Notes under the pieces: generated by a model
Seen by the model: only the letters and a program-made list of their open reading frames with translations
Told to the model about the DNA's origin: nothing
Database searches by the model: none
Program-made: the position numbers and the translations under genes
Shown here: piece by piece, positions 1 through 8,701 of the stretch
How positions within the stretch are numbered: position 1 is the stretch's first letter
Layout: each line of letters starts with the position of its first letter
DNA from: Gammaproteobacteria bacterium
GTDB lineage: Bacteria > Pseudomonadota > Gammaproteobacteria > PS1 > Pseudothioglobaceae
Reading direction: 5' to 3'
DNA: 34,099 nt
NCBI GenBank assembly: GCA_029243595.1
Contig: JAQWRQ010000053.1
Span: 1 to 34,099 of the forward strand

Positions 1-123
1 CACCCTGAATCACGTTATTTTGGTGTGGCAAAGATCAATCAACAGCAAGTTGAAGATTACGCTAAACGCAAAGGTGTTTCTGTTGAAGATGCAGAAAGAC
101 TACTGTCGCCTAATTTAGAATAG
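1..123 (+). CDS. metH: Cobalamin-dependent methionine synthase, C-terminal end (partial)
   Basis: The first 40 codons of the window are open on the plus strand and end in TAG at 121-123. The peptide starts [12 protein letters not shown], continues with [20 protein letters not shown] and ends SPNLE. This matches the extreme C terminus of the S-adenosylmethionine-binding reactivation domain of B12-dependent methionine synthase, whose E. coli version reads HPDSKYYAVAQI, then QVEDYARRKGMSV and ending in APNL. MetH methylates homocysteine from methyl-tetrahydrofolate in the cytoplasm. Only the tail is visible, so domain order and catalytic residues cannot be checked. It converges on the Fe-S gene at 126 with only two bases between the stop codons. 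Confidence 0.85.
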   Translation, partial: HPESRYFGVAKINQQQVEDYAKRKGVSVEDAERLLSPNLE

Positions 124-130
124 CGCTATT
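119..130. repeat. 12-bp perfect palindrome holding two convergent stop codons
   Basis: AATAGCGCTATT is a perfect palindrome. The TAG of metH (121-123, plus) and the TAG of the BFD-like gene (126-128, minus) lie in its two halves. It is too short and lacks a T-run, so it is not a convincing terminator. It is probably a by-product of tight convergent packing. Confidence 0.5.
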
Positions 131-359
131 TAGAGTGAATACACTCAATGAGTCGCTCTACCTGACGTGTACAACAGCCATTACCACCAGTTGCAAAAGT
201 AAGGTTTCTAACTTCTTCTACGGTTGTAGCACCATTAGCGATCGTGTTAATAACATCCATTTTTAACACCTCATTACAGATACACAGGTTCTTGTCTATA
301 TTCCGTTTAAGGATATCTGGTAATTTATCTAAGGGATTTTTAACAACGTTAGACTTCAA
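126..359 (-). CDS. BFD-like [2Fe-2S]-binding protein with altered cysteine spacing
   Basis: A 77-residue protein. From about residue 24 it resembles the bacterioferritin-associated ferredoxin (BFD) domain: LCICNEV (Cys26, Cys28), a helical middle, then ATGGNGCC (Cys62, Cys63) and QVERLIECI. BFD-like domains bind a [2Fe-2S] cluster through CxC and CxxC pairs and serve in iron release or as modules of larger redox enzymes. Here, aligning the helix after the second pair puts Cys63 at the last ligand position and Asn60 where the other Cys is expected, with Cys62 adjacent. The first 23 residues are an extension without recognisable motif. The only usable start is TTG (357-359), with AGG upstream; the nearby ATG at 364 is in another frame and stops at once. 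It lies 10 bp after nusB and is probably co-transcribed. Function unknown. Confidence 0.72.
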   Translation of the reverse strand: MKSNVVKNPLDKLPDILKRNIDKNLCICNEVLKMDVINTIANGATTVEEVRNLTFATGGNGCCTRQVERLIECIHSK

Positions 360-369
360 CGCATTTAAC

Positions 370-795
370 CTACGAGTTAACCTCTACACTGCGTAAGTCT
401 TTAGCTAACTGATCAAGTGATGAGTTAATTAGCTTAAAAGCGCCTTCAGCTCCATATAACTTAGCAATTTCAAGCGCTTCGTTAATAACGACTTTGTAAG
501 GCACTTCGATGCTATTTTGCAGCTCGTACGTACCCAAATAAAGCACAGCGTGTTCAACAGAGCCCAACTCATCGGTTTCTCTAGAGATCGTGGGTGCAAT
601 GAGTTCGTCTAATTCAGTTCTATTTCTTAAGATGTTAAGAAATAGGTTGGAAAAGAATGCTTTGGAAATCTTGCCTTCTTTTTGATTAAGGAACTGCTGT
701 TCAATTTGCAACACTTCGCCACCCGATACAAGGTATTGATACACTGCTTGGACTACACGCTCGCGCGAGCGTTGTTTTGAGGTTTTAAAAGCCAT
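370..795 (-). CDS. nusB: Transcription antitermination factor NusB
   Basis: A 141-residue all-helical protein, the usual NusB length. It begins with a basic segment containing SKQRSRERVVQAVYQYL, the typical NusB start with the RNA-binding arginines. It ends with the family's conserved VVINEALEIAKLYG and the FKLINSSLDQL region, the latter standing where most NusB have FVNGVLD. NusB pairs with NusE (ribosomal protein S10) on boxA RNA and supports antitermination of rRNA operons. It lies three bases after ribH, the classic ribH-nusB arrangement. In many gammaproteobacteria thiL and pgpA follow nusB; here a BFD-like gene follows instead. The ATG start at 793-795 gives the expected N terminus. Confidence 0.95.
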   Translation of the reverse strand: MAFKTSKQRSRERVVQAVYQYLVSGGEVLQIEQQFLNQKEGKISKAFFSNLFLNILRNRTELDELIAPTISRETDELGSVEHAVLYLGTYELQNSIEVPYKVVINEALEIAKLYGAEGAFKLINSSLDQLAKDLRSVEVNS

Positions 796-798
796 AAT

Positions 799-1302
799 CT
801 AAAACGCTTGGCTGTCAGCCTGCTTCATTAAATAAAGCATTTCAATCATCGCCATGGTGGCTTCTTCACCCTTGTTGCCTTTGTAACCGCCTGCACGGCC
901 AATGGTTTGGTCCATATCAAGCGTTGTCAGTACACCAAATGTGGTTGGAATTTCATATTGATACGACACCTCAGCAATGCCTTTAGAACATTCATTGCAA
1001 ACATACACATCATGTGGTGTCTCACCTTTAATAACTGCACCCAATGTTACGATACCGTCGTATAGGTTTTCACTAGCTATTTTTTGCCCAGCTAAACGCT
1101 TAGCCAATAATGGAATCTCAAAAGCACCTGGCGCATAAAAGACGTTAACGTTGTTTTTATTAATACCGTATTTGACTAAGGTTTCTTGTGCGGCAGCTAG
1201 GAGTTTGTCACCAATATCTTGGTAAAAATAACCCACAATAATAGCAACCTTACTGTCAACTAAAAAATCTTGATTGGCGTTACGGTCAAATTTAAAATTC
1301 AT
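799..1302 (-). CDS. ribH: 6,7-dimethyl-8-ribityllumazine synthase
   Basis: A 167-residue lumazine synthase, the penultimate step of riboflavin synthesis: it condenses 5-amino-6-ribitylaminouracil with 3,4-dihydroxy-2-butanone 4-phosphate. Family motifs are clear: VAIIVGYF near the N terminus, APGAFEIPLLAKRLA around residues 56-70, GAVIKGETPHDVYV around residue 90 with the catalytic His, and GRAGGYKGNKGEEAT near the C terminus with the basic residues that bind substrate phosphate. It forms large cytoplasmic oligomers in other bacteria. The ATG shares its first base with the stop of ribBX (TAATG), so translation is probably coupled. Its two substrates come from the RibB half of the neighbour and from RibD/RibA products encoded outside this window. 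Confidence 0.97.
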   Translation of the reverse strand: MNFKFDRNANQDFLVDSKVAIIVGYFYQDIGDKLLAAAQETLVKYGINKNNVNVFYAPGAFEIPLLAKRLAGQKIASENLYDGIVTLGAVIKGETPHDVYVCNECSKGIAEVSYQYEIPTTFGVLTTLDMDQTIGRAGGYKGNKGEEATMAMIEMLYLMKQADSQAF

Positions 1303-2387
1303 TATTTTCCTTGTTTTTGGGTGTCAACGTATTCAACTACTTCTAAGCCAAAGCCTTTAAGGCCGTGCAGCTTTCTAGGGCTACCAAGGATCTTCATTTT
1401 TTTAACACCTAAGTCAGATAAGATCTGCGCACCAACACCGTAAGTCTTAATATCATCACCACCTATATCTCGGGCAACAGAGTCAATATTTTGCAAGATT
1501 GATTTATCAGTTTGTTTTCTTAGTAACAAAAACACGCCGGACTCTGCCTTTGCAATGTGACTTAATGCTGAATCTACATTAAAGCCAGCTGAGCTTTCTT
1601 GCAAAACATCTCTAAAAGTGTCTTCCATGTGTACACGCACACATGTGATACTGTCATTGGTGATATCACCTTTAACCAAGGCTAGGTGTGTTTCGTTGTG
1701 AATACTATCAAGGAATGAAACCAGTCTAAAAGTTGCGTGCTCAGTTTTAAATTCACGTTCATTAATACGCTCAATGGTTTTTTCGTTTTCAACGCGGTAA
1801 GAAATTAAATCTTCAATCGTGCCCCATTTAATATTGTGTTTTTTAGCAAAAATTTCCAAGTCATCACGGCGCGCCATTGAGCCGTCTTCATTGAGAATTT
1901 CTACAATCACAGAGGCTGGCTCGAAGCCTGATAGGCGCGCCAAATCACAGCCCGCTTCAGTATGGCCCGCACGAATTAACACACCACCTGGCTGCGCCAT
2001 CAAAGGGAAAATATGGCCCGGCTGTACGATATCGCTCGGCTTAGCATTTGGCGCTACTGCATCCAAAACTGTCTTGGCTCTATCGGCAGCTGAAATACCA
2101 GTGGTTACGCCTTCTACCGCTTCGATAGAAACGGTAAAGTTGGTACCATTGGCGTCGTTATTTTGTGCCACCATGAGCGGCAAATTAAGCTGCTTACAGC
2201 GCTCTTGAGTAAGGGTTAAACAAATCAAGCCACGACCGTGAGTCGCCATAAAGTTAATATCTTCTTTGGTGCAAGTGGCTGCAGGAATAATTAAATCACC
2301 TTCGTTTTCACGATCTTCATCATCCATCAAGATGATCATTTTGCCTTGTTTGTAGTCTTCTAATATTTCTTCAATCGTTGCTTTCAT
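1302..2387 (-). CDS. ribBX: RibBX: 3,4-dihydroxy-2-butanone 4-phosphate synthase with a degenerate GTP cyclohydrolase II-like domain
   Basis: A 361-residue two-domain protein. Residues 1 to about 205 are an intact RibB domain: [10 protein letters not shown] at 22-31, THGRGLICL, the [12 protein letters not shown] segment and [14 protein letters not shown]. This half makes dihydroxybutanone phosphate from ribulose 5-phosphate. The second half has the GTP cyclohydrolase II fold signature at its end ([13 protein letters not shown], then [12 protein letters not shown]) but lacks the three zinc-binding cysteines expected after VRVH (it reads [16 protein letters not shown]) and lacks the RQEGRGIGL catalytic segment. 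This matches the RibBX variant known in many Proteobacteria, in which the RibA half is inactive; a separate ribA is then needed. Many annotations would call it RibBA. It overlaps ribE by four bases (ATGA) and ribH by one. Confidence 0.9.
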   Translation of the reverse strand: MKATIEEILEDYKQGKMIILMDDEDRENEGDLIIPAATCTKEDINFMATHGRGLICLTLTQERCKQLNLPLMVAQNNDANGTNFTVSIEAVEGVTTGISAADRAKTVLDAVAPNAKPSDIVQPGHIFPLMAQPGGVLIRAGHTEAGCDLARLSGFEPASVIVEILNEDGSMARRDDLEIFAKKHNIKWGTIEDLISYRVENEKTIERINEREFKTEHATFRLVSFLDSIHNETHLALVKGDITNDSITCVRVHMEDTFRDVLQESSAGFNVDSALSHIAKAESGVFLLLRKQTDKSILQNIDSVARDIGGDDIKTYGVGAQILSDLGVKKMKILGSPRKLHGLKGFGLEVVEYVDTQKQGK

Positions 2388-2986
2388 GATGATTTGTTAT
2401 TGTTTAATAATTGTTCAAGGTGTCTGGCAATTAAATCAACTTCAAGGTTGACTTGGTTGCCGATGCTTAATTGACCTAATGTTGTTGCTGTTAATGTATG
2501 TGGAACAATGTTGACATCAAATACATTAGCATCAATACTGTTAACCGTTAAGCTCACGCCATTAATGGTGATCGAGCCTTTTCTGGCAATATATTTTACC
2601 AAATTCTGCGGAGCACTTATTTTAAAACGCGTTGATTCGCCTTGGATGGCTCTATCCACTACCTCACCCTGTCCATCAACATGACCACTAACCAGATGAC
2701 CATCAATACCTTGATTAAGCTTCAAAGCTTTTTCAAGATTAATATCATCACCTACAGATAAATCACCAAAAATAGAACAATCTAGTGTCTCTTGTGAAAG
2801 GTCCGCTTTGAAGCTGTTATCAGTAATTTCGATCGCGGTTAAGCACACACCATTTACGGCAATACTATCACCAATAGCGACATTGGAAAAATCTAACCCA
2901 TCTGAGGCAAAACTAAACACCGCACCTTTGTCGTGCGTATCTTTGGTTTTGATTTGACCAATGGCTTGAATAATGCCTGTAAACAT
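2384..2986 (-). CDS. ribE: Riboflavin synthase, alpha subunit
   Basis: A 200-residue riboflavin synthase, which dismutates two 6,7-dimethyl-8-ribityllumazine molecules to riboflavin and a pyrimidine that is recycled to RibH. It shows the tandem lumazine-binding barrels: residues 1 to about 97 start MFTGIIQAIG and contain GDSIAVNGVCLT; residues about 98-195 start HLVSGHVDGQGEV and contain KGSITINGVSLTV and VNIVPHT. The C-terminal NLEVDLIARHLEQL is the trimerisation helix. It is the first rib gene of this operon; ribD, often just upstream in gammaproteobacteria, is absent and yihY takes that place after a 45-bp gap. No FMN riboswitch fits in that gap. In some naming schemes the gene is called ribC. 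Confidence 0.96.
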   Translation of the reverse strand: MFTGIIQAIGQIKTKDTHDKGAVFSFASDGLDFSNVAIGDSIAVNGVCLTAIEITDNSFKADLSQETLDCSIFGDLSVGDDINLEKALKLNQGIDGHLVSGHVDGQGEVVDRAIQGESTRFKISAPQNLVKYIARKGSITINGVSLTVNSIDANVFDVNIVPHTLTATTLGQLSIGNQVNLEVDLIARHLEQLLNNNKSS

Positions 2987-3031
2987 AAAGAATGTTAACT
3001 ATATTAAAGAATGCTAATTTTACGCTAATTG

Positions 3032-3811
3032 TTACAGTAACTCTTTGTTTTCAAAGCAATAACAAAAACTCGCCCCTAGTAGTACGATTATCCATGCCAA
3101 GTAAACCCACAGCATAACCAATAGCAGTATCGATAAAGTACCGTAAATCAGCTCATAAACTGGAAAGTACTGGATATAAGCAAACATGGCGTATTTAATG
3201 ACTTCCAAGCCTATTGCTGCAATCACACCAGCTTTAAGTGCATTTGAAAAACGTACGCTTTCTAGCGGTACTGCATAATACAAAATTGCAAAACCTAAAC
3301 TAGACAAAACAAGGGGTGCTACAAATGGCGCGTAACCAGCCATTGGTAATTGATTAAAAAGCTCTAATGCCATTACGTAAGAGCTAAAAAACAGTGACGC
3401 GCCAACAAAAATAGGCCCTAAGAAAAGTACGAATAAATAAGAAATCAAGCCCTGCATCCAATGACGATGATGTGCATCGTGCCACATTGAATTAACGCGT
3501 TTATCTACTTCATACAAAAGCAACATCACTGCAAAAACTAAAAAACCTGAGGTTAGGCCTTTAAGCGCTTGTGCTTGAATAATAAATTGCTGAACGTAGT
3601 CTTTAGCCGCGTCGTAATTTTGCGGCAACAGCTGGGTGAATAAAAACTGCTCTAGGTGTTGCTGAAAATCAACAAAATACGGCGAGAGGGAAAAAACACT
3701 AAGGCCCAGCGCTAAACCAGGCACAACAGCAAACAAGGTGTCGAATGACAGTATTGCAGCGGAATCAAAGCCTTGACGCTTAACAAACCTTTTTAATACT
3801 GCTGTAATCAT
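3032..3811 (-). CDS. yihY: YihY/virulence factor BrkB family inner-membrane protein
   Basis: A 259-residue integral membrane protein of the YihY/BrkB family, once wrongly called RNase BN. I see about six hydrophobic segments: around residues 30-48, 88-103, 122-146, 161-181, 193-210 and 222-250. The family hallmarks DTLFAVVPGLALGLSVFS near the N terminus and LLYEVDKRVNSMWH in the middle are present. Its function is unsettled; roles in transport or envelope integrity have been suggested for relatives. It ends 45 bp before ribE and starts one base after the ybiT stop, so it is probably transcribed from the ybiT promoter. The family usually has a longer hydrophilic tail; this one is on the short side but appears complete. 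Confidence 0.85.
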   Translation of the reverse strand: MITAVLKRFVKRQGFDSAAILSFDTLFAVVPGLALGLSVFSLSPYFVDFQQHLEQFLFTQLLPQNYDAAKDYVQQFIIQAQALKGLTSGFLVFAVMLLLYEVDKRVNSMWHDAHHRHWMQGLISYLFVLFLGPIFVGASLFFSSYVMALELFNQLPMAGYAPFVAPLVLSSLGFAILYYAVPLESVRFSNALKAGVIAAIGLEVIKYAMFAYIQYFPVYELIYGTLSILLLVMLWVYLAWIIVLLGASFCYCFENKELL

Positions 3812-3812
3812 T

Positions 3813-5399
3813 TTATCCTTGTGATTTTAAGTAGTCCTCATAGTTGCCAGAATAGTAATGCATACCATCTTCCTTAAGCTCTACAACCTTTGTAGATAAT
3901 GATGAAACAAACTCTCTATCATGACTGACAAAGATAAGTGTACCCTCATAATTATCCAGTGCAAGGTTAAGTGCCTCGATTGATTCCATATCAAGGTGAT
4001 TTGTTGGCTCATCCATAATCAAAACATTTGGCTTTTGCAACATTAGCTTTCCAAATAACATTCTGCCCTTCTCACCACCAGAAAGTGATTTAACACTCTT
4101 GATGATGTCATTTTTACCAAATAGCATTTTTCCAAGAATACCGCGCATCGCCTGAATATCATCTTTCTCACTTTTGAATTGACTCATCCAGTCTAGCACG
4201 GTCATATCTTCTTCAAAATCAGCAGTATGATCCTGTGCATAATAACCAATATTTGAGTTCTCACTCCACTTGATTTTGCCTTTATCGGCTTCGATTTCAC
4301 CCACTAAAGTGCGTAGCAAGGTGGTTTTACCAATACCATTTTGACCAATAATAGCGACACGCTCACCTACTTCAAATAAGAATTCGATGTCTTTAAGCAC
4401 ATGAAGGTCGTCGAAACTTTTATTAAGACCTTCAACTTCTAATACGTTTCGGTGAAGCTTGTTTTCTTGGTTAAAAATAATGTAGGGACTCACTCTTGAA
4501 GAAGGTTTAATGTCATCAAGTTCGATTTTTTCAAGTTGCTTTTGACGTGATGTTGCCTGCTTAGCTTTAGAAGCATTTGAAGAAAAGCGAGAGACAAAAT
4601 GCTTAAGCTCTTTAATTTTTGCTTCTTTTTTAGCGTTATCATTCTGCATTTTTTCTTGAATGGCGGTCGATGCAATCATAAATTGATCGTAGTTACCCGG
4701 GAAGGTATTAAGTGAGCCATAATCTAAATCAGACATGTGCGTACAAACACCGTTTAAAAAGTGCCTGTCGTGAGAGATAATCACCATGGTGGCTTTACGC
4801 TCTCTTAAAACGTCCGTTAACCAACTGATAGAGTTGATATCCAAGTTGTTGGTTGGCTCATCTAATAATAAGATTTCAGGGTCAGAAAACAATGCTTGTG
4901 CAAGCAAAATACGTAATTTCCAACCAGGTGCGATTTCACTCATTAAACCGTAATGCTGCTCTTCAGGAATATCTAAGCCTAATAGTAGTTCGCTGGCTGA
5001 AGACTCAGCCATGTAGCCGTCCATCTCGGCAAACTCCATTTCTAACTCTCCGACCTTAATGCCATCTTCGTCGCTCATTTCTGGCAAAGCATAAATTCGG
5101 TCTCTTTCTTTTTTAACTTCCCAAAGCTTTGAGTGCCCCATGATCACTGTATCAACCACACGGAATTCTTCAAAAGCAAATTGATCCTGACGCAAAATAC
5201 CTAGACGCTCGCCATCGCTGATACTAACCGTGCCACCAGAAGGCTTTAACTCGCCAGTTAAAATCTTCATAAAGGTTGATTTACCACAACCATTAGCGCC
5301 AATCAAGCCATAACGATTACCGCCTTGAAACTTAATAGAGATATCTTCAAATAGAGGTTTTTCACCAAATTGCATAGTGATATTAGCAGTAGAGATCAT
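3813..5399 (-). CDS. ybiT: ABC-F family ATPase YbiT
   Basis: A 528-residue cytoplasmic ABC-F protein with two ATP-binding cassettes and no membrane segment. Cassette 1 has Walker [10 protein letters not shown] and Walker [13 protein letters not shown], with a degenerate signature ([16 protein letters not shown]) typical of YbiT. The linker (about residues 240-310) is charged and helical. Cassette 2 has GQNGIGKTT, the signature [14 protein letters not shown] and [11 protein letters not shown]. Similarity to E. coli YbiT is high throughout ([31 protein letters not shown] and SGNYEDYL-like blocks). ABC-F proteins bind the ribosomal E site and influence translation; the exact job of YbiT is less certain. 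A candidate promoter lies at 5429-5457. It heads the minus-strand transcript running through the rib genes. Confidence 0.94.
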   Translation of the reverse strand: MISTANITMQFGEKPLFEDISIKFQGGNRYGLIGANGCGKSTFMKILTGELKPSGGTVSISDGERLGILRQDQFAFEEFRVVDTVIMGHSKLWEVKKERDRIYALPEMSDEDGIKVGELEMEFAEMDGYMAESSASELLLGLDIPEEQHYGLMSEIAPGWKLRILLAQALFSDPEILLLDEPTNNLDINSISWLTDVLRERKATMVIISHDRHFLNGVCTHMSDLDYGSLNTFPGNYDQFMIASTAIQEKMQNDNAKKEAKIKELKHFVSRFSSNASKAKQATSRQKQLEKIELDDIKPSSRVSPYIIFNQENKLHRNVLEVEGLNKSFDDLHVLKDIEFLFEVGERVAIIGQNGIGKTTLLRTLVGEIEADKGKIKWSENSNIGYYAQDHTADFEEDMTVLDWMSQFKSEKDDIQAMRGILGKMLFGKNDIIKSVKSLSGGEKGRMLFGKLMLQKPNVLIMDEPTNHLDMESIEALNLALDNYEGTLIFVSHDREFVSSLSTKVVELKEDGMHYYSGNYEDYLKSQG

Positions 5400-5428
5400 A
5401 ATAGCTGGGTAAATTTACAAAAAGCAAT

Positions 5429-5457
5429 ATTATCCCCTAATCACGATAAAAGCTCAA
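5429..5457 (-). promoter_or_regulatory. Candidate sigma-70 promoter for ybiT and the downstream rib operon
   Basis: On the minus strand TTGAGC (5457-5452) is followed by 17 bases and GATAAT (5434-5429). That is 4/6 and 5/6 matches to the consensus at ideal spacing. Transcription would start near 5422, about 23 bases before the ybiT ATG. The same 121-bp divergent gap carries a TATAAAAT run (5480-5487) facing ftsW, but I see no fitting -35 box for it. Confidence 0.4.
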
Positions 5458-5520
5458 CTAATAGCAATTGGTTTTAGGGTATAAAATATAAACTCTTTAG
5501 TTATCCATATTACAAGATCA

Positions 5521-6654
5521 ATGTTTAATAGAACTGGCCAATCTCCCGATATAAAACTACTGGTCACTATTGTGGTTTTAATCGTCTTTGGCTGGATCAT
5601 GTCCTTTTCTGCTTCGCTTGCACACTTTGACAGCTACTCCTACGTTAGCAAACAAGCGGGGTATATTGTGCTTGGATTTATTGCTGGTTTTTTTGTTTTA
5701 ATAACGCCACTTTCATTTTTTAAACACCACTCAAAAAATCTATTTATTTTTACTTTGGTTTTGCTGGGTATTGTTTTACTGCCTGATCCAATCGGGTTTG
5801 AAGCTAATGGCTCGCGACGTTGGATTAATTTTGTTGTTTTCAAGTTTCAACCCTCTGAAATGATGAAACTAACCATGATTTTATTTATGGCTGGTTTTTT
5901 AATTCGACAAGAAAAAGAAGTAACTGGCTCTTTAACCGGTATAGGAAAAACCCTAATTATTGTTGCCTCATCTGGATTGTTGACCATGTTGGAAACTGAT
6001 TTAGGTGCTACCATCATTATTACACTTGCTGCATTTAGCATGTTGCTTGTTGCCGGCTCTTTTATTAAAGAATTAGTTATAACTGGTGTTGGTCTTTTTG
6101 GTGCTTTTGGTATCTATGTTTATCTGGACCCAGTTAGATTGGAAAGGCTACTTGCATTTTGGCAAACGGACTTGTGGATCAATAACAGTGATAAAGTACA
6201 CCAAACTAAACAAGCCTTAATTGGTATTGGTAGAGGAGATTGGACCGGTACAGGCTTGGGCGCTGGCATTCAAAAATACACCAAACTACCTGAGTCTCAT
6301 ACAGATATGATTTTTGCAATTATTGGTGAAGAGCTCGGTGTAATTGGTATGCTGTTTGTTTTATTTAGTTTTGCTTATATTATTAACAAAGGCTTTAACA
6401 TTGCCAAAGAAGCGCTTAAGCATGGCAGAAAATACAGCTCTTACGTGGCGTTTGGCATATGCACTTGGTTTTCGATGCAAATTGGTGTGAATATTGCCAT
6501 GAATCTTGGCCTTATTCCAATTAAAGGATTTACACTACCACTTATCAGCTATGGTGGTAGTAGTATGATTTTTTCTATCATTGCACTGGCAATCATTCTA
6601 AGAATCGATATGGAAAATAGAGCGCCTTACAGTAAACAAAGAGATTATGTCTAA
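5521..6654 (+). CDS. ftsW: Septal peptidoglycan polymerase FtsW
   Basis: A 377-residue SEDS-family membrane protein with about ten transmembrane segments. Landmarks are [15 protein letters not shown] near residue 30, [22 protein letters not shown] around 100-120 (conserved GARRW and QPSE blocks), [10 protein letters not shown] around 160, and the C-terminal [17 protein letters not shown] and [10 protein letters not shown] motifs. SEDS proteins polymerise glycan strands from lipid II; FtsW works with PBP3/FtsI at the division septum. RodA is the close alternative, but the overlap with murG (eight bases) supports FtsW. Usually ftsW sits between murD and murG in the dcw cluster; here ybiT diverges upstream and no murD is present. 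The segment before ATG 5521 has no strong ribosome-binding site. Confidence 0.93.
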   Translation: MFNRTGQSPDIKLLVTIVVLIVFGWIMSFSASLAHFDSYSYVSKQAGYIVLGFIAGFFVLITPLSFFKHHSKNLFIFTLVLLGIVLLPDPIGFEANGSRRWINFVVFKFQPSEMMKLTMILFMAGFLIRQEKEVTGSLTGIGKTLIIVASSGLLTMLETDLGATIIITLAAFSMLLVAGSFIKELVITGVGLFGAFGIYVYLDPVRLERLLAFWQTDLWINNSDKVHQTKQALIGIGRGDWTGTGLGAGIQKYTKLPESHTDMIFAIIGEELGVIGMLFVLFSFAYIINKGFNIAKEALKHGRKYSSYVAFGICTWFSMQIGVNIAMNLGLIPIKGFTLPLISYGGSSMIFSIIALAIILRIDMENRAPYSKQRDYV

Positions 6655-7678
6655 AGAGAAAAAGACAATTTTGATTATGGCGGGTGGCACAGGTGGGCAT
6701 ATATTTCCGGCCTTGGCCATTGCTAAAGAGCTTGAGCGGCATACTGTTAATGTTAAATGGCTAGGCTCAAGACGTGGTATGGAAAACACACTAGTACCTA
6801 AACATAATATCCCATTACACACAGTCAGCGCAGTTGGCTTACGTGGAAAAAACATAGTGGCACTTATTAAAGCGCCCTTCTTGTTAAGCCTTGCCTTTAT
6901 CCAAACAGTACGTGTGTTTGCCAAAGTAAATCCTAGTGTTGTGCTTGGCATGGGTGGCTTTGCTTCAGGAATTGGTGGTTTGGTAGCTTGGTTGTTACGT
7001 GTGCCACTGGTCATTCATGAGCAAAATTCAGTGCCTGGCACTACTAATAAACTTTTACTAAAAATTGCTACTCAAACTTTTCAAGCGTTCGACAATACGT
7101 TTGATCGATCAAGTGATGTTTTAACTTCTGGCAACCCAGTATTGTTTAAACCTAAAAGGAAAAATACTGGCAATAAAAAACTCAACTTATTGATTGTGGG
7201 TGGTAGCTTAGGCGCTAAACCGATTAATGATATTGTTACCAGATTAAGTATCGATATTAATATTTGGCACCAAACTGGCAAGCAACACTTGGATACTGTT
7301 AAAACTCAATACAACAATAAAAACGTAAAAGTAGTGGCATTTATTGATGATATGGCAAAAGCTTACGCTTGGGCAGATATCGTGCTTTGTCGTGCGGGTG
7401 CGATGACAGTGTCAGAGCTAATGTTGGCAGCAAAACCCAGTATTTTGATCCCCCTGCCTCATGCGATTGACAACCATCAATTTTATAACGCTAAAATCCT
7501 CTCTAGCCATAACGCAGGCATCTTAATTGAACAAGAAGATTTAAGCCTTAAATTGCTTGAAAAAACGCTGTTAGATATTAGTGATTCACAGATTCAACAA
7601 ATGTCTGAGAATGCAAGGCAGTTAGCCAGGCCAGAAGCGGCAAGGGTGGTTAGTGACTACTTGCTTGGGATTGGTTAA
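6647..7678 (+). CDS. murG: UDP-N-acetylglucosamine--N-acetylmuramyl-(pentapeptide) pyrophosphoryl-undecaprenol N-acetylglucosamine transferase
   Basis: A 343-residue GT28 glycosyltransferase that adds GlcNAc to lipid I, producing lipid II on the inner face of the cytoplasmic membrane. N-terminal [12 protein letters not shown] (residues 13-24) and GMGGFASG are the lipid-acceptor side motifs; [14 protein letters not shown] lies around residue 125. The C-terminal domain has [12 protein letters not shown] and [24 protein letters not shown], which bind UDP-GlcNAc, and the DNHQFYNA segment. The ATG overlaps the ftsW end, so the two are probably coupled: MurG makes lipid II and FtsW uses it. In most gammaproteobacteria murC and ddl follow; here the 3' end instead overlaps bioB on the opposite strand by 29 bp. 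Confidence 0.97.
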   Translation: MSKEKKTILIMAGGTGGHIFPALAIAKELERHTVNVKWLGSRRGMENTLVPKHNIPLHTVSAVGLRGKNIVALIKAPFLLSLAFIQTVRVFAKVNPSVVLGMGGFASGIGGLVAWLLRVPLVIHEQNSVPGTTNKLLLKIATQTFQAFDNTFDRSSDVLTSGNPVLFKPKRKNTGNKKLNLLIVGGSLGAKPINDIVTRLSIDINIWHQTGKQHLDTVKTQYNNKNVKVVAFIDDMAKAYAWADIVLCRAGAMTVSELMLAAKPSILIPLPHAIDNHQFYNAKILSSHNAGILIEQEDLSLKLLEKTLLDISDSQIQQMSENARQLARPEAARVVSDYLLGIG

Positions 7679-8609
7679 TACCTAATTTAGTGAATAAAGC
7701 TTGATCGGTATTGGTATCTGGATTATCAGTCGTTAAGAGCTGCTCACCATAAAAAATAGAATTAGCACCTGCAAAGAAGCACATGGCTTGCATCGCTTCA
7801 CCCATCTCGGTACGGCCTGCTGATAAACGCACCACCGATTTTGGCATCATAATGCGCGCAACAGCAATGGTACGAACAAACTCACTCTCAGTTGGTGGTG
7901 CAACTTTTTCAAATGGTGTACCGGGGATTGGTACCAAAAGATTAAGCGGCACACTATCAGGGTGGGCTTCTAAATTAGCCAAAGACCTTAACATAGAAGC
8001 GCGATCAGTCTGCCCTTCTCCCAAGCCCAAGATACCGCCACTACAAACATTAATATCAGCATTTTGGACTGATTCTAAGGTATCTAAACGATCTTGAAAC
8101 GTACGTGTGGTAATCACATTAGCATAGTTTTCTTCTGAAGTATCGAGATTGTGGTTGTAATAATCCAAACCTGCTTCTTTTAAAGTAAAGGCCTGTTCTT
8201 GCGTTAGCATGCCTAGCGTCACACAAGTTTCCATACCCATGGCTTTAACACCCTGAATCATTGGGATTACTTTATCCAAACTCTTATCTGTAGGGTTGCG
8301 CCAAGCAGCGCCCATACAAAAACGTGTGGCACCCTTGTCTTTAGCCTCTTTAGCTTGATCAAGCACCAGATCAATTTCCATGAGTTTTTCACGCTCAAGG
8401 CCAGTGTCGTATTTAGAACTCTGCGAACAATAAGAACAGTCCTCTGGGCAGGCACCGGTTTTAATATTAAGCAAAGAGCTTACTTGTACATAATTTGGAT
8501 CAAAATTATCTCTATGAATCGTATGTGCTTGAAATAATAAATCATTAAAAGGCAGTGCAAATAAAGCCTCAACTTCTGCAAGTGTCCAATCGTTTCTAAG
8601 TTCTGTCAT
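7650..8609 (-). CDS. bioB: Biotin synthase
   Basis: A 319-residue radical-SAM enzyme that inserts sulfur into dethiobiotin. The [4Fe-4S]-binding CPEDCSYC is at residues 54-61 (Cys54, Cys58, Cys61). Other family blocks are [47 protein letters not shown] and [10 protein letters not shown], which together supply the [2Fe-2S] ligands (Cys residues near 98, 129 and 189, plus the Arg of the LSAGR motif). It stands alone: no other bio gene is near, unlike the bioBFCD arrangement common in gammaproteobacteria. It starts 92 bp after glnA and just past that gene's terminator, so it probably has its own promoter, which I could not place with confidence. Its 3' end runs 29 bp into murG. Confidence 0.97.
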   Translation of the reverse strand: MTELRNDWTLAEVEALFALPFNDLLFQAHTIHRDNFDPNYVQVSSLLNIKTGACPEDCSYCSQSSKYDTGLEREKLMEIDLVLDQAKEAKDKGATRFCMGAAWRNPTDKSLDKVIPMIQGVKAMGMETCVTLGMLTQEQAFTLKEAGLDYYNHNLDTSEENYANVITTRTFQDRLDTLESVQNADINVCSGGILGLGEGQTDRASMLRSLANLEAHPDSVPLNLLVPIPGTPFEKVAPPTESEFVRTIAVARIMMPKSVVRLSAGRTEMGEAMQAMCFFAGANSIFYGEQLLTTDNPDTNTDQALFTKLGINQSQASSH

Positions 8610-8653
8610 AATATTTAAATGTAATTTTTAGCGTTATTTTACGCCTCAGAAAC

Positions 8654-8684
8654 AAAAAAGGCCGTGCAAATGCACGGCCTTTTA
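8654..8684 (-). terminator. Rho-independent terminator of glnA
   Basis: Perfect 8-bp GC-rich stem GGCCGTGC / GCACGGCC with a four-base loop (8660-8679). On the minus strand it is followed by six T (plus 8654-8659), and an A-run precedes it. It lies 18 bp past the glnA stop and separates glnA from bioB. Confidence 0.88.
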
Positions 8685-8701
8685 TGATTCGAAATTAAAT
8701 A

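Noticed and set aside
1819-2208. 129-codon plus-strand frame inside ribBX
   Set aside because: Antisense to the conserved RibB domain; composition is explained by the opposite strand.
2987-3031. FMN riboswitch upstream of ribE
   Set aside because: The gap is only 45 bp, too short for the aptamer of well over 100 bases, and it shows none of its conserved segments.
3813-5399. ABC-F protein as an antibiotic-resistance determinant
   Set aside because: The sequence follows the housekeeping YbiT throughout, including its degenerate first signature motif; it is not like Msr, Vga or OptrA.
6598-7014. 138-codon minus-strand frame across the ftsW-murG junction
   Set aside because: Antisense to two conserved genes; no start signal and no domain. 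A coding shadow.
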